The translations under genes and the position numbers were made by a program. 64,000 nucleotides of DNA from JAGQPD01 sp020426865 (GTDB taxonomy: Bacteria; Planctomycetota; Planctomycetia; Pirellulales; Pirellulaceae). Shown in pieces: positions 7,592 to 15,697 of this stretch (positions within the stretch are counted from its first letter, which is position 1; each line of letters begins with the position of its first letter). The notes beneath the pieces are model-generated. The model saw only the letters and a list, made by a program, of their open reading frames with translations. It did not search any database and was not told where the DNA came from. The stretch lies in the NCBI GenBank assembly GCA_041399065.1, contig JAWKTN010000012.1:62001-126000 (forward strand), given 5' to 3'.

Positions 7592-8185
7592 ATGACCAAG
7601 GCACTGCAGCGACCGACACTGGTCCTCAACCGAAACTGGCAAGCTATCAACGTCGCTACGGTTGCGCGTGCGTTGATCATGTTGTGGAACGAGTCCGCCA
7701 AGGTTGTCGACCCAATCGACTACCAGCTGTACGACTGGAACGATTGGTCGAAGCTTGTTCCGGACCGTGACGAGCCGTTCGTACAGGCAGTCCGCCAGCG
7801 ATTCCGCGTGCCGGAAGTCGTTACGTTGACGGAGTTCGACCGGTTGCCTTCGGCGGCTGTGACCTTCAGCCGACGCAACGTTTTCAAGCGAGACCGTTTC
7901 ACCTGCCAGTACTGCGGAAAGCAGCCTGGTGGTGACGAGTTGACGATTGACCACGTTGTTCCACGTGCGCAGGGCGGTGAGTCCAGCTGGACGAACTGTG
8001 TATTGGCATGTTTGGAGTGCAACAAGCATAAGGCGGATCGCACTCCGGAGCAGGCCAAGGTTCGACTCCGCAAGGAGCCGATCCGACCGACCTGGAAGCC
8101 GCTCTACTCCGAGCACGCCGCTAGGATGGAAAGTTGGTCGAAGTTTATCAGCGAGGCGTACTGGAACGCTGAGCTGAGATCGTAA
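7592..8185 (+). CDS. HNH endonuclease
   Basis: The 197-residue protein starts at ATG 7592, seven bases after AAGGA; an earlier in-frame start would overlap the tRNA-His gene. Residues about 100-150 hold the HNH module: FKRDRFTCQYCGK with a Cys pair, LTIDHVVPRAQGGESSWTNCVLAC with the catalytic His, and CNKHKADRTP with a second Cys pair. This is the standard layout of stand-alone HNH nucleases of the McrA-like type. The N-terminal half (LVLNRNWQAINV) is typical of bacterial HNH proteins of this size. It sits inside a tRNA array, a common arrangement in phage and mobile-element tRNA clusters. A role in mobility or defence is inferred, not shown. Confidence 0.9.
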   Translation: MTKALQRPTLVLNRNWQAINVATVARALIMLWNESAKVVDPIDYQLYDWNDWSKLVPDRDEPFVQAVRQRFRVPEVVTLTEFDRLPSAAVTFSRRNVFKRDRFTCQYCGKQPGGDELTIDHVVPRAQGGESSWTNCVLACLECNKHKADRTPEQAKVRLRKEPIRPTWKPLYSEHAARMESWSKFISEAYWNAELRS

Positions 8186-8193
8186 TCGAATCG

Positions 8194-8219
8194 CGCCCTG
8201 TCACTGAAAGGGGGCGCGA
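8194..8219 (+). other. GC-rich hairpin after the HNH gene
   Basis: CGCGCCC pairs with a GGGGCGCG arm around a loop of roughly ten bases, nine bases after the HNH stop codon. There is no T-run, so it is not a classical terminator. It may shape the 3' end of the HNH transcript or the 5' end of the next tRNA-like gene. Confidence 0.4.
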
Positions 8220-8224
8220 ATTAC

Positions 8225-8312
8225 GGGAGTGTTCTCCTGGGAGAGAAACCAGATTCCGGGCACCGACCGCAGGTTGGTCCTGGTCGACAGTGTTCGAATC
8301 ACTGCGCTCCTG
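8225..8312 (+). tRNA. Unusual tRNA-like gene, GCA anticodon candidate
   Basis: Acceptor GGGAGTG/CGCTCCT pairs throughout with G-U pairs, and the T arm CAGTG-TTCGAAT-CACTG is perfect. The best anticodon arm is ACCGA/TTGGT with loop CCGCAGG: anticodon GCA (Cys), C at position 33. As in the tRNA-like gene at 6793, the segment between acceptor and anticodon arm is too long (30 nt), and the two genes share GGGCA, CGAC and TTGGTC in the anticodon region. They look like relatives. Function uncertain. Confidence 0.45.
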
Positions 8313-8403
8313 CTTAGGACCGCATGAGCGATAGACTTGCCGGAAGGACACGAAGCAACGGTTCCAAGCCACGCATGGCAGCTATCCATTTTTCAGCAGC
8401 TCG

Positions 8404-8455
8404 CCTTGACAGCTACTCCGATTCCTCGCTCCGCCATGGGTGCCCGTTGCGGATG
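8404..8455. repeat. 52-bp segment shared with 11142-11193
   Basis: About 42 of 52 positions match the segment at 11142 in the same orientation, starting CTTGACAGCTACT. On the minus strand both encode a tail of the type IRN-PWRSxExx followed by a stop, so they appear to be homologous 3' ends of a lost gene. Confidence 0.6.
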
Positions 8456-8591
8456 TCGTACCAACAGAATCGGATGCCCTGATGGTCGGCCGGGTTGAGT
8501 GAGAGTATTCGCTCGAACACAGCGAGCGCATGTTCCGCTTGGTCGAGTCCAAGGGCCGCTACATCGGTCCATACGCGTTCGATACGGCCCT
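8413..8591 (-). pseudogene. C-terminal fragment of a TPR-like protein
   Basis: On the minus strand this reads RIERVWTDVAALGLDQAEHA, then LAVFERILSLNPADHQGIRF and a short tail ending WRSEESE before a TAG. The NPxDxQGIR pattern is typical of tetratricopeptide proteins of unknown function. A stop lies just upstream in the same frame and no start is present, so only a 3' fragment survives. The last 50 bases are similar to a segment at 11142-11193. Confidence 0.5.
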
Positions 8592-8681
8592 ATAGGCTAA
8601 CGGAGGGGACGTCGAAAATTAAGTGGGGTACGTTCTTTGCCCCGCAGACGTCAAGCACGCTCGCAGATGCCCTCGCGGTCT

Positions 8682-9809
8682 TTATGGAAATGTCTCCGGC
8701 GACGACTCAGCGGGAATTGGATCGACTTGTTCCTGGAGACGCTTAAGAATCATCCGAGCTCCCTGAGAATACCGGTGGTTCTGGCCGAGAATGTCTTCCA
8801 TCTTTACGCATAAGACCGTTAGTTCTTCGATTGCTTCCTCTCGATCACCGATCATCCCCTTGCAGCCAGCTAGGCTAACCAAAGAAGATAGCGTTTCGGG
8901 ATGTTCGGGGCCCAGTACTCGCTTTCGAGCTTCCGTGACTTTCTGCATCAAGTCGAAAGCTTTGACGTATTCTTGTTTTTGAAACAGGAACTGGGCATAG
9001 TTGTGCATCGTGAATAGGGGCTTAGGGTGATCGAAACCGAACAGATTCTGTTCCGCATCCATGAATTCTTCATAGAGCTGGGCGGCTAGGTCGAGGTGAT
9101 CGAGATTTTGTTGATTGACGGCCAGATCGCGTATACTCCGCAGAGTGTCCGGGTGCTGGTTCCCTAGGATCTTACGGTGTATCTCTAACACGTGCTTGAA
9201 TAGTGGCTCCGCCATGGCCTCTTGATTGCTTCGAGTATAGGCGACCGCCAGATTGCTTTCGATCATGGCGGTAGTGGGAGAGTCCTCTCCGAGCGCTTGG
9301 GTGGCTGCATTGAGGTTGGCTTTGTGCATTTTGATCGCCTCTTCGATCCGGCCTTGATTTAGTATCGCATTGGCGAGATTTTGCGTCAGCCCGATAGCAA
9401 CCATCGGATTCGGACTTTCTTCGTTGATCGCGGCGTCGATAGCCTGTCGCTGGAGTGACTCCGCCTTGGCGTGATCTCCCAGTTTTGTGGCAGCGCTAGC
9501 CGTAAGCGAGTACAGCGACCAGTCCACCGGATTGCCTTGTTCCCGAGCCATTAGCTCCTCGGCAAGCTTAAGCGACTCGCGAAAGTGGCCCTGCAGGACG
9601 AGTGCTCGGACTTTTGCGCAGCTCACCTCGAGGCCGAAGGAGGGCGCCAGTTCTGAGTGCACCTCGATAACAGCAAGTGCATCTTCGACATGGGCGAAGG
9701 ACTTCGGCAAATCTCCCACAGCTTCATGGATGGTGGCGAGACGCAAGTGCAATAGTAGGGCGACTTCTGGGTGTTTGATGGAACCGTCTGCCAGCCGCCC
9801 TTCCGGCAC
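8682..9809 (-). CDS. Tetratricopeptide-repeat protein, 5' truncated
   Basis: 375 residues of TPR units of the kinesin-light-chain type: ANAILNQGRIEEAIKMHKAN, AVAYTRSNQEAMAEPLFKHV, IHRKILGNQHPDTLRSIRDL and ARKRVLGPEHPETLSSLVSL recur at about 42-residue spacing. In planctomycetes such repeats often form the C-terminal half of serine/threonine protein kinases; no kinase domain is present here. The only start is a GTG (9809) without a convincing ribosome-binding site, and at the same point the opposite-strand gene also loses its 5' part. A truncated gene at a recombination junction is inferred. Scaffold or protein-protein binding role. Confidence 0.75.
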   Translation of the reverse strand: MPEGRLADGSIKHPEVALLLHLRLATIHEAVGDLPKSFAHVEDALAVIEVHSELAPSFGLEVSCAKVRALVLQGHFRESLKLAEELMAREQGNPVDWSLYSLTASAATKLGDHAKAESLQRQAIDAAINEESPNPMVAIGLTQNLANAILNQGRIEEAIKMHKANLNAATQALGEDSPTTAMIESNLAVAYTRSNQEAMAEPLFKHVLEIHRKILGNQHPDTLRSIRDLAVNQQNLDHLDLAAQLYEEFMDAEQNLFGFDHPKPLFTMHNYAQFLFQKQEYVKAFDLMQKVTEARKRVLGPEHPETLSSLVSLAGCKGMIGDREEAIEELTVLCVKMEDILGQNHRYSQGARMILKRLQEQVDPIPAESSPETFP

Positions 9810-9829
9810 CGGAAGCTCCGGACGACGCA

Positions 9830-10537
9830 GTGTTTACAAGACTATACGAGTTCGGATTAAATGCGCAGGGACGACTTGCATTCGGTGCAGAAGTTGCCAC
9901 AGATGAGACGAAGAAGAAGGGAATCTGGGCCTCCGATGACGATGGCCAAGTGCGACTAGTTGCTCTTGAAGGTGTCACTGAAATTGAATTTAGCGATAAT
10001 CCTGCTGTTGCCGATCCTCATTTACTGACACAGCTCTTCGTCGACTTCGCGCCAACCGGCGTAGGCACGGCCACTGGCCGCCCAACGTTCTTCAATGATC
10101 TTGGACAGATTGTCATCACTGGAGCCTATGACAACTTCGAGGGCCAAATTGTTTACGTCGATAGTAGCTTTGCGACAGCAACCTATGTCGAAGGTGAATA
10201 CAACCAGAATGGTGTCGTCGATGCGGCCGACTACACCGTTTGGAAAGACGCGTTCGGCTCCACGACAAACCTTGATGCTGATGGCAACCAGAACTGTGTG
10301 ATCGATGCCGCCGACTATACAATTTGGAAGGACAATTTCGGAGCAACTCTGGGGCAGTTGCTTGCCATTTCCGTCCCAGAGCCTGCCAACCTCGTACCTA
10401 TTCTACCAGGCGGTCTCTGTTGCGCGGTCCAGATTAGACGCCGTCTGGTCGGGTGCCCAGCTCGTCGTGCACAGAAAAGACACTCGACAGACGCAGTCGA
10501 GCTCGGGACGCTACGTGCTGCAAACGCATGGACTTAA
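9830..10537 (+). CDS. PEP-CTERM protein with dockerin-like repeats, 5' truncated
   Basis: The reading frame holds propeller-like repeats (FGLNAQGRLAFGAEV, FNDLGQIVITGAY) typical of large planctomycete secreted proteins. Two dockerin-like units follow (GVVDAADYTVWKDAFG and VIDAADYTIWKDNFG), then VPEPANLVPILPGG, a PEP-CTERM-like tail. The C-terminus continues for about 50 residues beyond the expected basic end, so the original stop may be altered. No signal peptide and no good start are present; the frame begins at the scar where the minus-strand TPR gene also ends. It is probably the 3' part of a longer gene and not functional as it stands. Confidence 0.65.
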   Translation: MFTRLYEFGLNAQGRLAFGAEVATDETKKKGIWASDDDGQVRLVALEGVTEIEFSDNPAVADPHLLTQLFVDFAPTGVGTATGRPTFFNDLGQIVITGAYDNFEGQIVYVDSSFATATYVEGEYNQNGVVDAADYTVWKDAFGSTTNLDADGNQNCVIDAADYTIWKDNFGATLGQLLAISVPEPANLVPILPGGLCCAVQIRRRLVGCPARRAQKRHSTDAVELGTLRAANAWT

Positions 10538-11058
10538 GGTTCGGCCCCAAGCTGCTTGAGCACTTTTGGGGCTCGATTGCGGTAACCGGTCGATGCAACT
10601 GGAAGACGGGCCTGCAGGTGCTCGATCAACTTCTCACGAACGTAAGGATAGGTCGCAACTCGATCGGCAACGAATTGCATCGCAAACACGCCAATCGCGG
10701 TCTCCGTCTGCGCATCCGCAAGGAAACGCAGGCACAAGTCGATCAGCCGTTTTTCCAGTCGTCGAGGTAGACTGTTTTTATACTCACTGAAGTATCGCAC
10801 ACTACATCGCCTGAGCGACTGGTGAATGGGATGCTCCATGGCATTGGCCAGTTCGGCAAACCAAGGGACCAGTTTCGACGGGTCCTCGCGGCCGAGAATC
10901 CCAACCGCATGAGCCGCCCGTTGCGCCACATCGACATCATCGCAGAACATGCACGCCATTAGCTCGACGAGTCGCTCTTCATCGTTCAGAGCCAAAGCAG
11001 CGACGTGATCAGCAACGGCGCGCGAATGGGCAACCAAAAGCTCTTCACGAATGCTCAT
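10534..11058 (-). CDS. HEAT-like repeat protein
   Basis: Starting at ATG 11058 the protein has 174 residues (SIREELLVAHSRAVADHVAA and onward). It matches a small all-helical family seen in planctomycetes and Bacteroidetes that carries HEAT-like helices and the phrase RAAHAVGILGREDP, with a conserved ending of the form YRNRAPKVLKQL. Length and both ends agree with the family, so the gene looks complete. The function of the family is unknown; protein binding is likely. The frame is open further upstream into a truncated oxygenase gene, but that longer reading crosses foreign DNA and is not taken as the real protein. Confidence 0.7.
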   Translation of the reverse strand: MSIREELLVAHSRAVADHVAALALNDEERLVELMACMFCDDVDVAQRAAHAVGILGREDPSKLVPWFAELANAMEHPIHQSLRRCSVRYFSEYKNSLPRRLEKRLIDLCLRFLADAQTETAIGVFAMQFVADRVATYPYVREKLIEHLQARLPVASTGYRNRAPKVLKQLGAEP

Positions 11059-11141
11059 GGATGTGTGCTTTGGAATTCTTTGATTCGGAAATCGAAAGTT
11101 CACTGCCAACACTGACGGTGTCCCATTATATTTCAAACGCG

Positions 11142-11193
11142 CTTGACAGCTACTTCGGTTCGGCGCTTCGCCAGGGAAGCCGGTTGCGGATAT
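11142..11193. repeat. 52-bp segment shared with 8404-8455
   Basis: Second copy of the segment starting CTTGACAGCTACT, about 81 percent identical by eye count. It lies between the HEAT-like gene and the truncated oxygenase gene, so it marks inserted sequence from an unrelated gene's 3' end. Confidence 0.6.
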
Positions 11194-11211
11194 ACCCACC
11201 TTCTGCAGCGC

Positions 11212-11799
11212 CGTTTTGCCACAGCGTGACCAATGCCAGATGAGCGATGCAATTGGCTTGCGCGGCCGCCCATTGTGTGACACAACCAGCTCGCCACCTT
11301 CGTGCACCGCTGGCAGCCCAATCACCAGGGTCGCCACCATCCGGTCGAGTTTTTCGCCGTCACGGTGCGGCAGAAAAGAACTCCCTTCCTCGTACACCAA
11401 CAGTTTATACAAATGCGATACTAATTTTTGTCCGCCTAACCCCATCGCTCCCTTTACGTCGTCGACAATCAAAGCGACGAGATCATGCCACTTCGGATTC
11501 GTCAACTGAAACTTCTTGGGATCGAGTTCCCAAACCCGACGCACATCGGTATCGACAACGGTGTCGGTCCCTTTGCCATAGGGTGCTTGCCGGCAAAGCT
11601 TGATCAGCTTGCGAGCACACGATTTCGTCAGTGGCAGTCCGACGACGCCCAGCTTATCGACTTCCAATCCCGGCATGACCAGCGGCCGATTGCCGCAGGT
11701 ACAGAAGTCTCCGGGCCGATCGACCTCGCCAATTGCTTCGAGCAATTTATCGTGAATGGCGATTGGCTTCGACGTAGCGGCTTTGCTGCGCGTGGCCAT
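11212..11799 (-). pseudogene. 2OG-Fe(II) oxygenase, C-terminally truncated
   Basis: From ATG 11799 (behind AAAGGAG) the protein begins with a short linker and then a domain of the prolyl-4-hydroxylase type. SHLYKLLVYEEGSSFLPHRD contains the HxD iron ligands, and ATLVIGLPAVHEGGELVVSH contains the conserved GGEL. In intact members the distal His and the Arg binding 2-oxoglutarate follow some 60-80 residues later. Here homology stops at about 11270 and the frame enters foreign sequence that includes the 52-bp segment shared with 8404. The distal iron ligand and co-substrate residues are missing, so no activity is expected. The frame happens to stay open into the HEAT-like gene. Confidence 0.7.
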
Positions 11800-12153
11800 A
11801 GTGACTCCTTTCAACGGAGAGGAAATTCGGGTCCGTAGTTCACAACACGAGGTATGAAGGCCGGCTGTTCAGCGGTCTGCCACCGTCTGAGATGGATTAT
11901 CCAAGAGGAAAGGACTTATGTAAACCAGATGTATTCTGGCTCGACGCGAGTTCACCCGATCAGAAGCATTCCATGACGATCCCGTACGTCGTGACTGGTG
12001 TCGGCAAGTCGGATTGGATCCATTATCTGAGACTTGCTTTCTTCATTCCAATCCGTGTTGTGTCTTGCTTCTTGGACGCGCCCTACAAATCCGTTGTGGC
12101 TCCAGTTACACTTGGGTTCGTTGTCGATCTGTTTCTTGTGGGAGGCGCTGATC
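11800..12153. other. Intergenic region between divergent genes
   Basis: About 350 bases between the oxygenase start (minus) and the esterase start (plus). It must hold promoters for both directions, but no clear -35/-10 pair, operator or RNA structure was recognised. Confidence 0.5.
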
Positions 12154-13224
12154 ATGCTACGTGCGATGAGAGTGATCGCTTGCGTATTCGTTTTCTGGGG
12201 ATGCGAGTGCGAATTGGGGCTTGCACAGGCCGAGGATGTGGTGCGAGTGTTTGTGCTGGCGGGGCAGTCGAACATGGAAGGAAAGGCGCCCAATGCGTTG
12301 TTTGAGCATCAAGCCAATGATCCGAAGACCAGCGACTTCTTTGCGCGGTTTCGCAAGGACGGCAAGTGGGTGGCACGTGAGGATGTCTTCATAAAGTTCC
12401 TGGACCGACACGGCAAGTTGACTCTGGGTTACGGTTCGCCCGAACGCACCGGCGTGGAATTGGCGTTCGGAACGGTGTTGGGTGACCACTTCGACGACCC
12501 GGTTCTGTTGATCAAAACCGCCTGGGGGGGCCATTCGCTCGTAAAAGACTTTCGTCCGCCGTCGGCTGGGTTTCCCAATGACGAATACCTGGCACGTGAA
12601 TTTAAGCAGGCACAAGATCGAATTCGCAACGACAACGAGAAAAACAACCGCGATCAGCCATTGCCAACGCTCGACGAGATTAAGTCCGAGTACGGCGAGT
12701 CGTACCGCGATATGCTGAAAGAGGTACAGCAGGCATTGCAGCAGCTCGGGACATTGTTTCCCGAGTTGGCTGGCAAGCAACCGGTGATGACAGGTTTTGT
12801 ATGGTTTCAAGGATGGAATGACCAGTATGGTGGGGAGGGTGAATATGCATCGAACATGGAGCATTTTATTCGCGACATTCGCGAGGATTTTCACGCCCCG
12901 AATCTTCCCGTTGTGATCGGTGTGATGGGGCAAAACGGTTCCCAGCCGGCCGAGGGAGCGATGCTTGTGGTGCAGAAGGCACAGCTTGCGATGCAGGACA
13001 TCCCCGATTTCGCCAAAAACGTGCGTTCAGTCCGTACCGATTTACTGATTGATAAGGCCGCCGAAGAGCTCTATCCGAATTGGCGCGACAATTTCGAGGA
13101 ATGGCAGAAAGTTGGCGGTGATTTTGGGTACCACTACCTGGGCAGCGCTGTCTGGTTTTGCCGCATCGGCGACGCTATGGGTTCGGCGATGCTGGAGCTC
13201 GTCGAGCCTTCGTCGAACCAATGA
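12154..13224 (+). CDS. SGNH-type carbohydrate esterase (sialate O-acetylesterase-like)
   Basis: ATG 12154 follows GGAGG at eight bases and gives 356 residues with a signal peptide (VIACVFVFWGCECELGLAQA). Residues 30-42 read VFVLAGQSNMEGK, the GQSN block with the nucleophile Ser of SASA/DUF303 carbohydrate esterases. The mid-region TGFVWFQGWNDQYGG is the typical block with oxyanion residues, and HYLGSAVWF near the C-terminus supplies the catalytic His region. The protein is exported and likely removes acetyl groups from complex carbohydrate. The stop codon overlaps the next gene's ATG by four bases (ATGA), so it forms an operon with a GH13 amylase. The exact substrate is unknown. Confidence 0.88.
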   Translation: MLRAMRVIACVFVFWGCECELGLAQAEDVVRVFVLAGQSNMEGKAPNALFEHQANDPKTSDFFARFRKDGKWVAREDVFIKFLDRHGKLTLGYGSPERTGVELAFGTVLGDHFDDPVLLIKTAWGGHSLVKDFRPPSAGFPNDEYLAREFKQAQDRIRNDNEKNNRDQPLPTLDEIKSEYGESYRDMLKEVQQALQQLGTLFPELAGKQPVMTGFVWFQGWNDQYGGEGEYASNMEHFIRDIREDFHAPNLPVVIGVMGQNGSQPAEGAMLVVQKAQLAMQDIPDFAKNVRSVRTDLLIDKAAEELYPNWRDNFEEWQKVGGDFGYHYLGSAVWFCRIGDAMGSAMLELVEPSSNQ

Positions 13225-15161
13225 GCAGGTTGTTCCATCGAGAAGCTCTTGTTGTCGGGTTGCACACGCGCGTCGCCATCGTCGTGGTGTCCCTCCTGGC
13301 TATGGTGGGAGGCTTTTCACGTGCGGCGAGTCCCACACGCTTCGATCAGCCTCCGGGTTGGGCACGTGAGGCGATTTGGTATCAGGTCTTTGTCGAACGG
13401 TTTCGCAACGGTGATCCGTCGAACGACCCGACGCCGGTCACCATGGTTGGGGCATATCCTGGCGTTGTGCCGGAGGGATGGAAGGTGACGCCGTGGGGGC
13501 AGGATTGGTATGAGCCGGACGGGTGGTTTCCGCGTGACGGCGACGGTGGGTCTGAGTTCCACCAATGGGTTGCGGCACGTCGATTCGGGGGCGACCTTCA
13601 AGGTGTCCTGGATAAGCTCGACGAACTACAAGGCCTGGGCGTGACGGCGTTGTACTTTAATCCGTTGAACGATGCGCCGTCGTTACACAAATACGACGCG
13701 CGGCATTATCGTCACATCGACCGCAATTTCGGTCCTGATCCCGCTGGGGACGCGAAAATCATTGCAGCGGAAGAGCCAATCAACCCCGCTACGTGGCAGT
13801 GGACCGCAGCGGATCGACTGTTTCTCAAACTGATTGACGTAATCCATCATCGCGGCATGCGAGTGATCCTCGATTATTCGTGGAACCACACTGGCGTCAC
13901 CTTTTGGGCATGGCAGGATGTGGTGAAAAATCAGGCCAAGAGCCGCTACCGCGATTGGTACGACGTCGACGAATTCGACAATCCAGCCACACCCGAGAAC
14001 GAATTCGCGTATCACGGTTGGCTGAACGTAAAGACGTTGCCAGAGTGGAAGAAAGTGAATGAATTCGAAAAACGTCCGGGCCATGCATTTGAGGGAGACC
14101 TTCATCCGGAAGTCAAGGCACACATCTTTAATGTAACTCGACGTTGGCTCGATCCCAATGGCGACGGCGATCCCAGTGACGGTGTGGACGGATTCCGTTT
14201 GGACGTGGCGCACCATGTGCCGCTGGGGTTTTGGCGCGACTATCGTCGTTTCGTACGAGGGATTTCTCCGGACGCGTTATTATTGGGCGAAGCCTGGTGG
14301 ACGAAGTGGCCCGATGAACTAATGGACCCACGGCCGTTTCTTCAAGGCGATGTGTTCGATTCGGTCATGCATTATCAATGGTATCGCCCGGCCCGGCAGT
14401 TTTTCGCTCAAGCCAATGGCGGAATGACGGCGGCCGAGTTCGTATCGGCCATGTCAAACGTCTATGCGGGATATTCGCCGAGTCTTTCGCAAAACCTCAT
14501 GAATCTTTCGGCCAGTCACGACAGTCCACGACTCGTGACATCGTTTCTGAATCGGGACCGGGCATACAAGTTCAAGATGGGAGCGCGTGACAATCCTGAT
14601 CTAAACCTGGGACTGGCGGATGAGGAAACACAACGAATGATTCGTCTGTTAGGTCTGCACCAGTTCACGTTCCTCAGTGCACCGCATCTTTGGAATGGCG
14701 AAGAGTTCGGGATGTGGGGCGCAGACGATCCGGATTGCCGCAAGCCGGTGCTTTGGGATGACATTTCCTTTGCCCCACAAACCTATCGTCCGGACGGAAC
14801 GCAACTTGTCGTGCCCGTCGTCGTACAAACCGATGTGGACTACCGAGATTATGTGAAACGATTGATCGCCATGCGGAAAGAGCGACGGGAATTGATCGAT
14901 GGGAAGCTCGCATGGACACACGTTGGAAAAGACTCGCTAACGCTGGCATACTCGCGTTGGTCGGCGACACAGGAAACATTGGTTGTGTTCAATCGATCGC
15001 GACAAGTTCACGAGTTCCGGTTGGCCAAACGGCAGGCCGATCCGTATTATGTCTGTATCGAGACTTTTCCCGATGCGGTAATCGGTCTAGCGCAGGATTT
15101 GCGGGAAGTACGATTCCGGTTAGCAGCGATGTCGGGAGCAGCCCTTGGAGCCGGGCGCTAG
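13221..15161 (+). CDS. Secreted GH13 alpha-amylase family protein
   Basis: The ATG at 13221 overlaps the esterase stop and gives 646 residues with a signal peptide (VVVSLLAMVGGFSRAAS). The GH13 regions appear in order: region I GVTALYFNPLNDAPS, with DARHYRHIDRNFG after it; region II GFRLDVAHHVP with the nucleophile Asp; region III LLGEAWW with the acid/base Glu; region IV NLSASHDSPR with the transition-state Asp. AIWYQVFVERFRNGDP at the N-terminus is typical of cyclomaltodextrinase/neopullulanase-like members. It should hydrolyse alpha-glucans outside the cytoplasm. Coupling to the esterase suggests joint use of acetylated polysaccharide. Confidence 0.93.
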   Translation: MSRLFHREALVVGLHTRVAIVVVSLLAMVGGFSRAASPTRFDQPPGWAREAIWYQVFVERFRNGDPSNDPTPVTMVGAYPGVVPEGWKVTPWGQDWYEPDGWFPRDGDGGSEFHQWVAARRFGGDLQGVLDKLDELQGLGVTALYFNPLNDAPSLHKYDARHYRHIDRNFGPDPAGDAKIIAAEEPINPATWQWTAADRLFLKLIDVIHHRGMRVILDYSWNHTGVTFWAWQDVVKNQAKSRYRDWYDVDEFDNPATPENEFAYHGWLNVKTLPEWKKVNEFEKRPGHAFEGDLHPEVKAHIFNVTRRWLDPNGDGDPSDGVDGFRLDVAHHVPLGFWRDYRRFVRGISPDALLLGEAWWTKWPDELMDPRPFLQGDVFDSVMHYQWYRPARQFFAQANGGMTAAEFVSAMSNVYAGYSPSLSQNLMNLSASHDSPRLVTSFLNRDRAYKFKMGARDNPDLNLGLADEETQRMIRLLGLHQFTFLSAPHLWNGEEFGMWGADDPDCRKPVLWDDISFAPQTYRPDGTQLVVPVVVQTDVDYRDYVKRLIAMRKERRELIDGKLAWTHVGKDSLTLAYSRWSATQETLVVFNRSRQVHEFRLAKRQADPYYVCIETFPDAVIGLAQDLREVRFRLAAMSGAALGAGR

Positions 15162-15697
15162 AACTTCGAGGTCCCGGCCGTCCACACGAATAGAAAGTAG
15201 AAGTGGCGACGACGAGTGAAAGTGTGGTGACGGAGTGGAACTTCTTGGGTGATTTCTCAACGCAGAGTCGCAGCGGGCACAGAGCAATGGCTTGGCGTCT
15301 CCCAACAGGATCGATCGACGCGGCGAGACCCGGGGGGAGTGACAAATAGGGTGGGAGGGCGGAAGCGGATTCGTCGTTTCATGTGCAACAGATCTTGTTC
15401 GCAAAAGCGTCCTCTATCTCGAACAATGTCATCAGCCCAGGTCCAGCCAGCCCTTGATACTCAGTGCCCGCTACGGGTGTGTGACAACAATCATTACGCG
15501 GAATGCATTGGCAACAGTTCGCCCACATGTCGTCGGTACGGATGCAAATCGCCGCGAGCACATAGGTGCGCGTGACCAGTGTCACGATACCTCGAACCAT
15601 ATAGTATTGTATACCTCGAACCGCATAGTATCGTGGCATTGGTGAGCTGCTCATTTCCGGGAGAAGAAATGCACTTGTCGCAGCAAGTACTCCTGGA
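15162..15697. other. Intergenic region with a tandem 21-bp motif
   Basis: No ORF here has coding features. The stretch contains two direct copies of a 21-bp motif (15587-15631), described separately. Nothing else was recognised. Confidence 0.5.
15587..15631 (+). repeat. Two tandem copies of a dispersed 21-bp motif
   Basis: Copies at 15587-15607 and 15611-15631 read ATACCTCGAACC followed by an A/T/G-rich part ending TAGTAT. The ends ATAC and GTAT are complementary. Further copies occur at 16761-16781 (plus) and 41940-41960 (minus), and a weaker one at 22359-22379 (minus). Confidence 0.7.

Noticed and set aside
10534..11814. A single 426-residue oxygenase-HEAT fusion enzyme
   Set aside because: The oxygenase lacks its distal iron ligand and the joining segment is foreign 3' sequence also found at 8404. 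The HEAT-like part has its own normal start.
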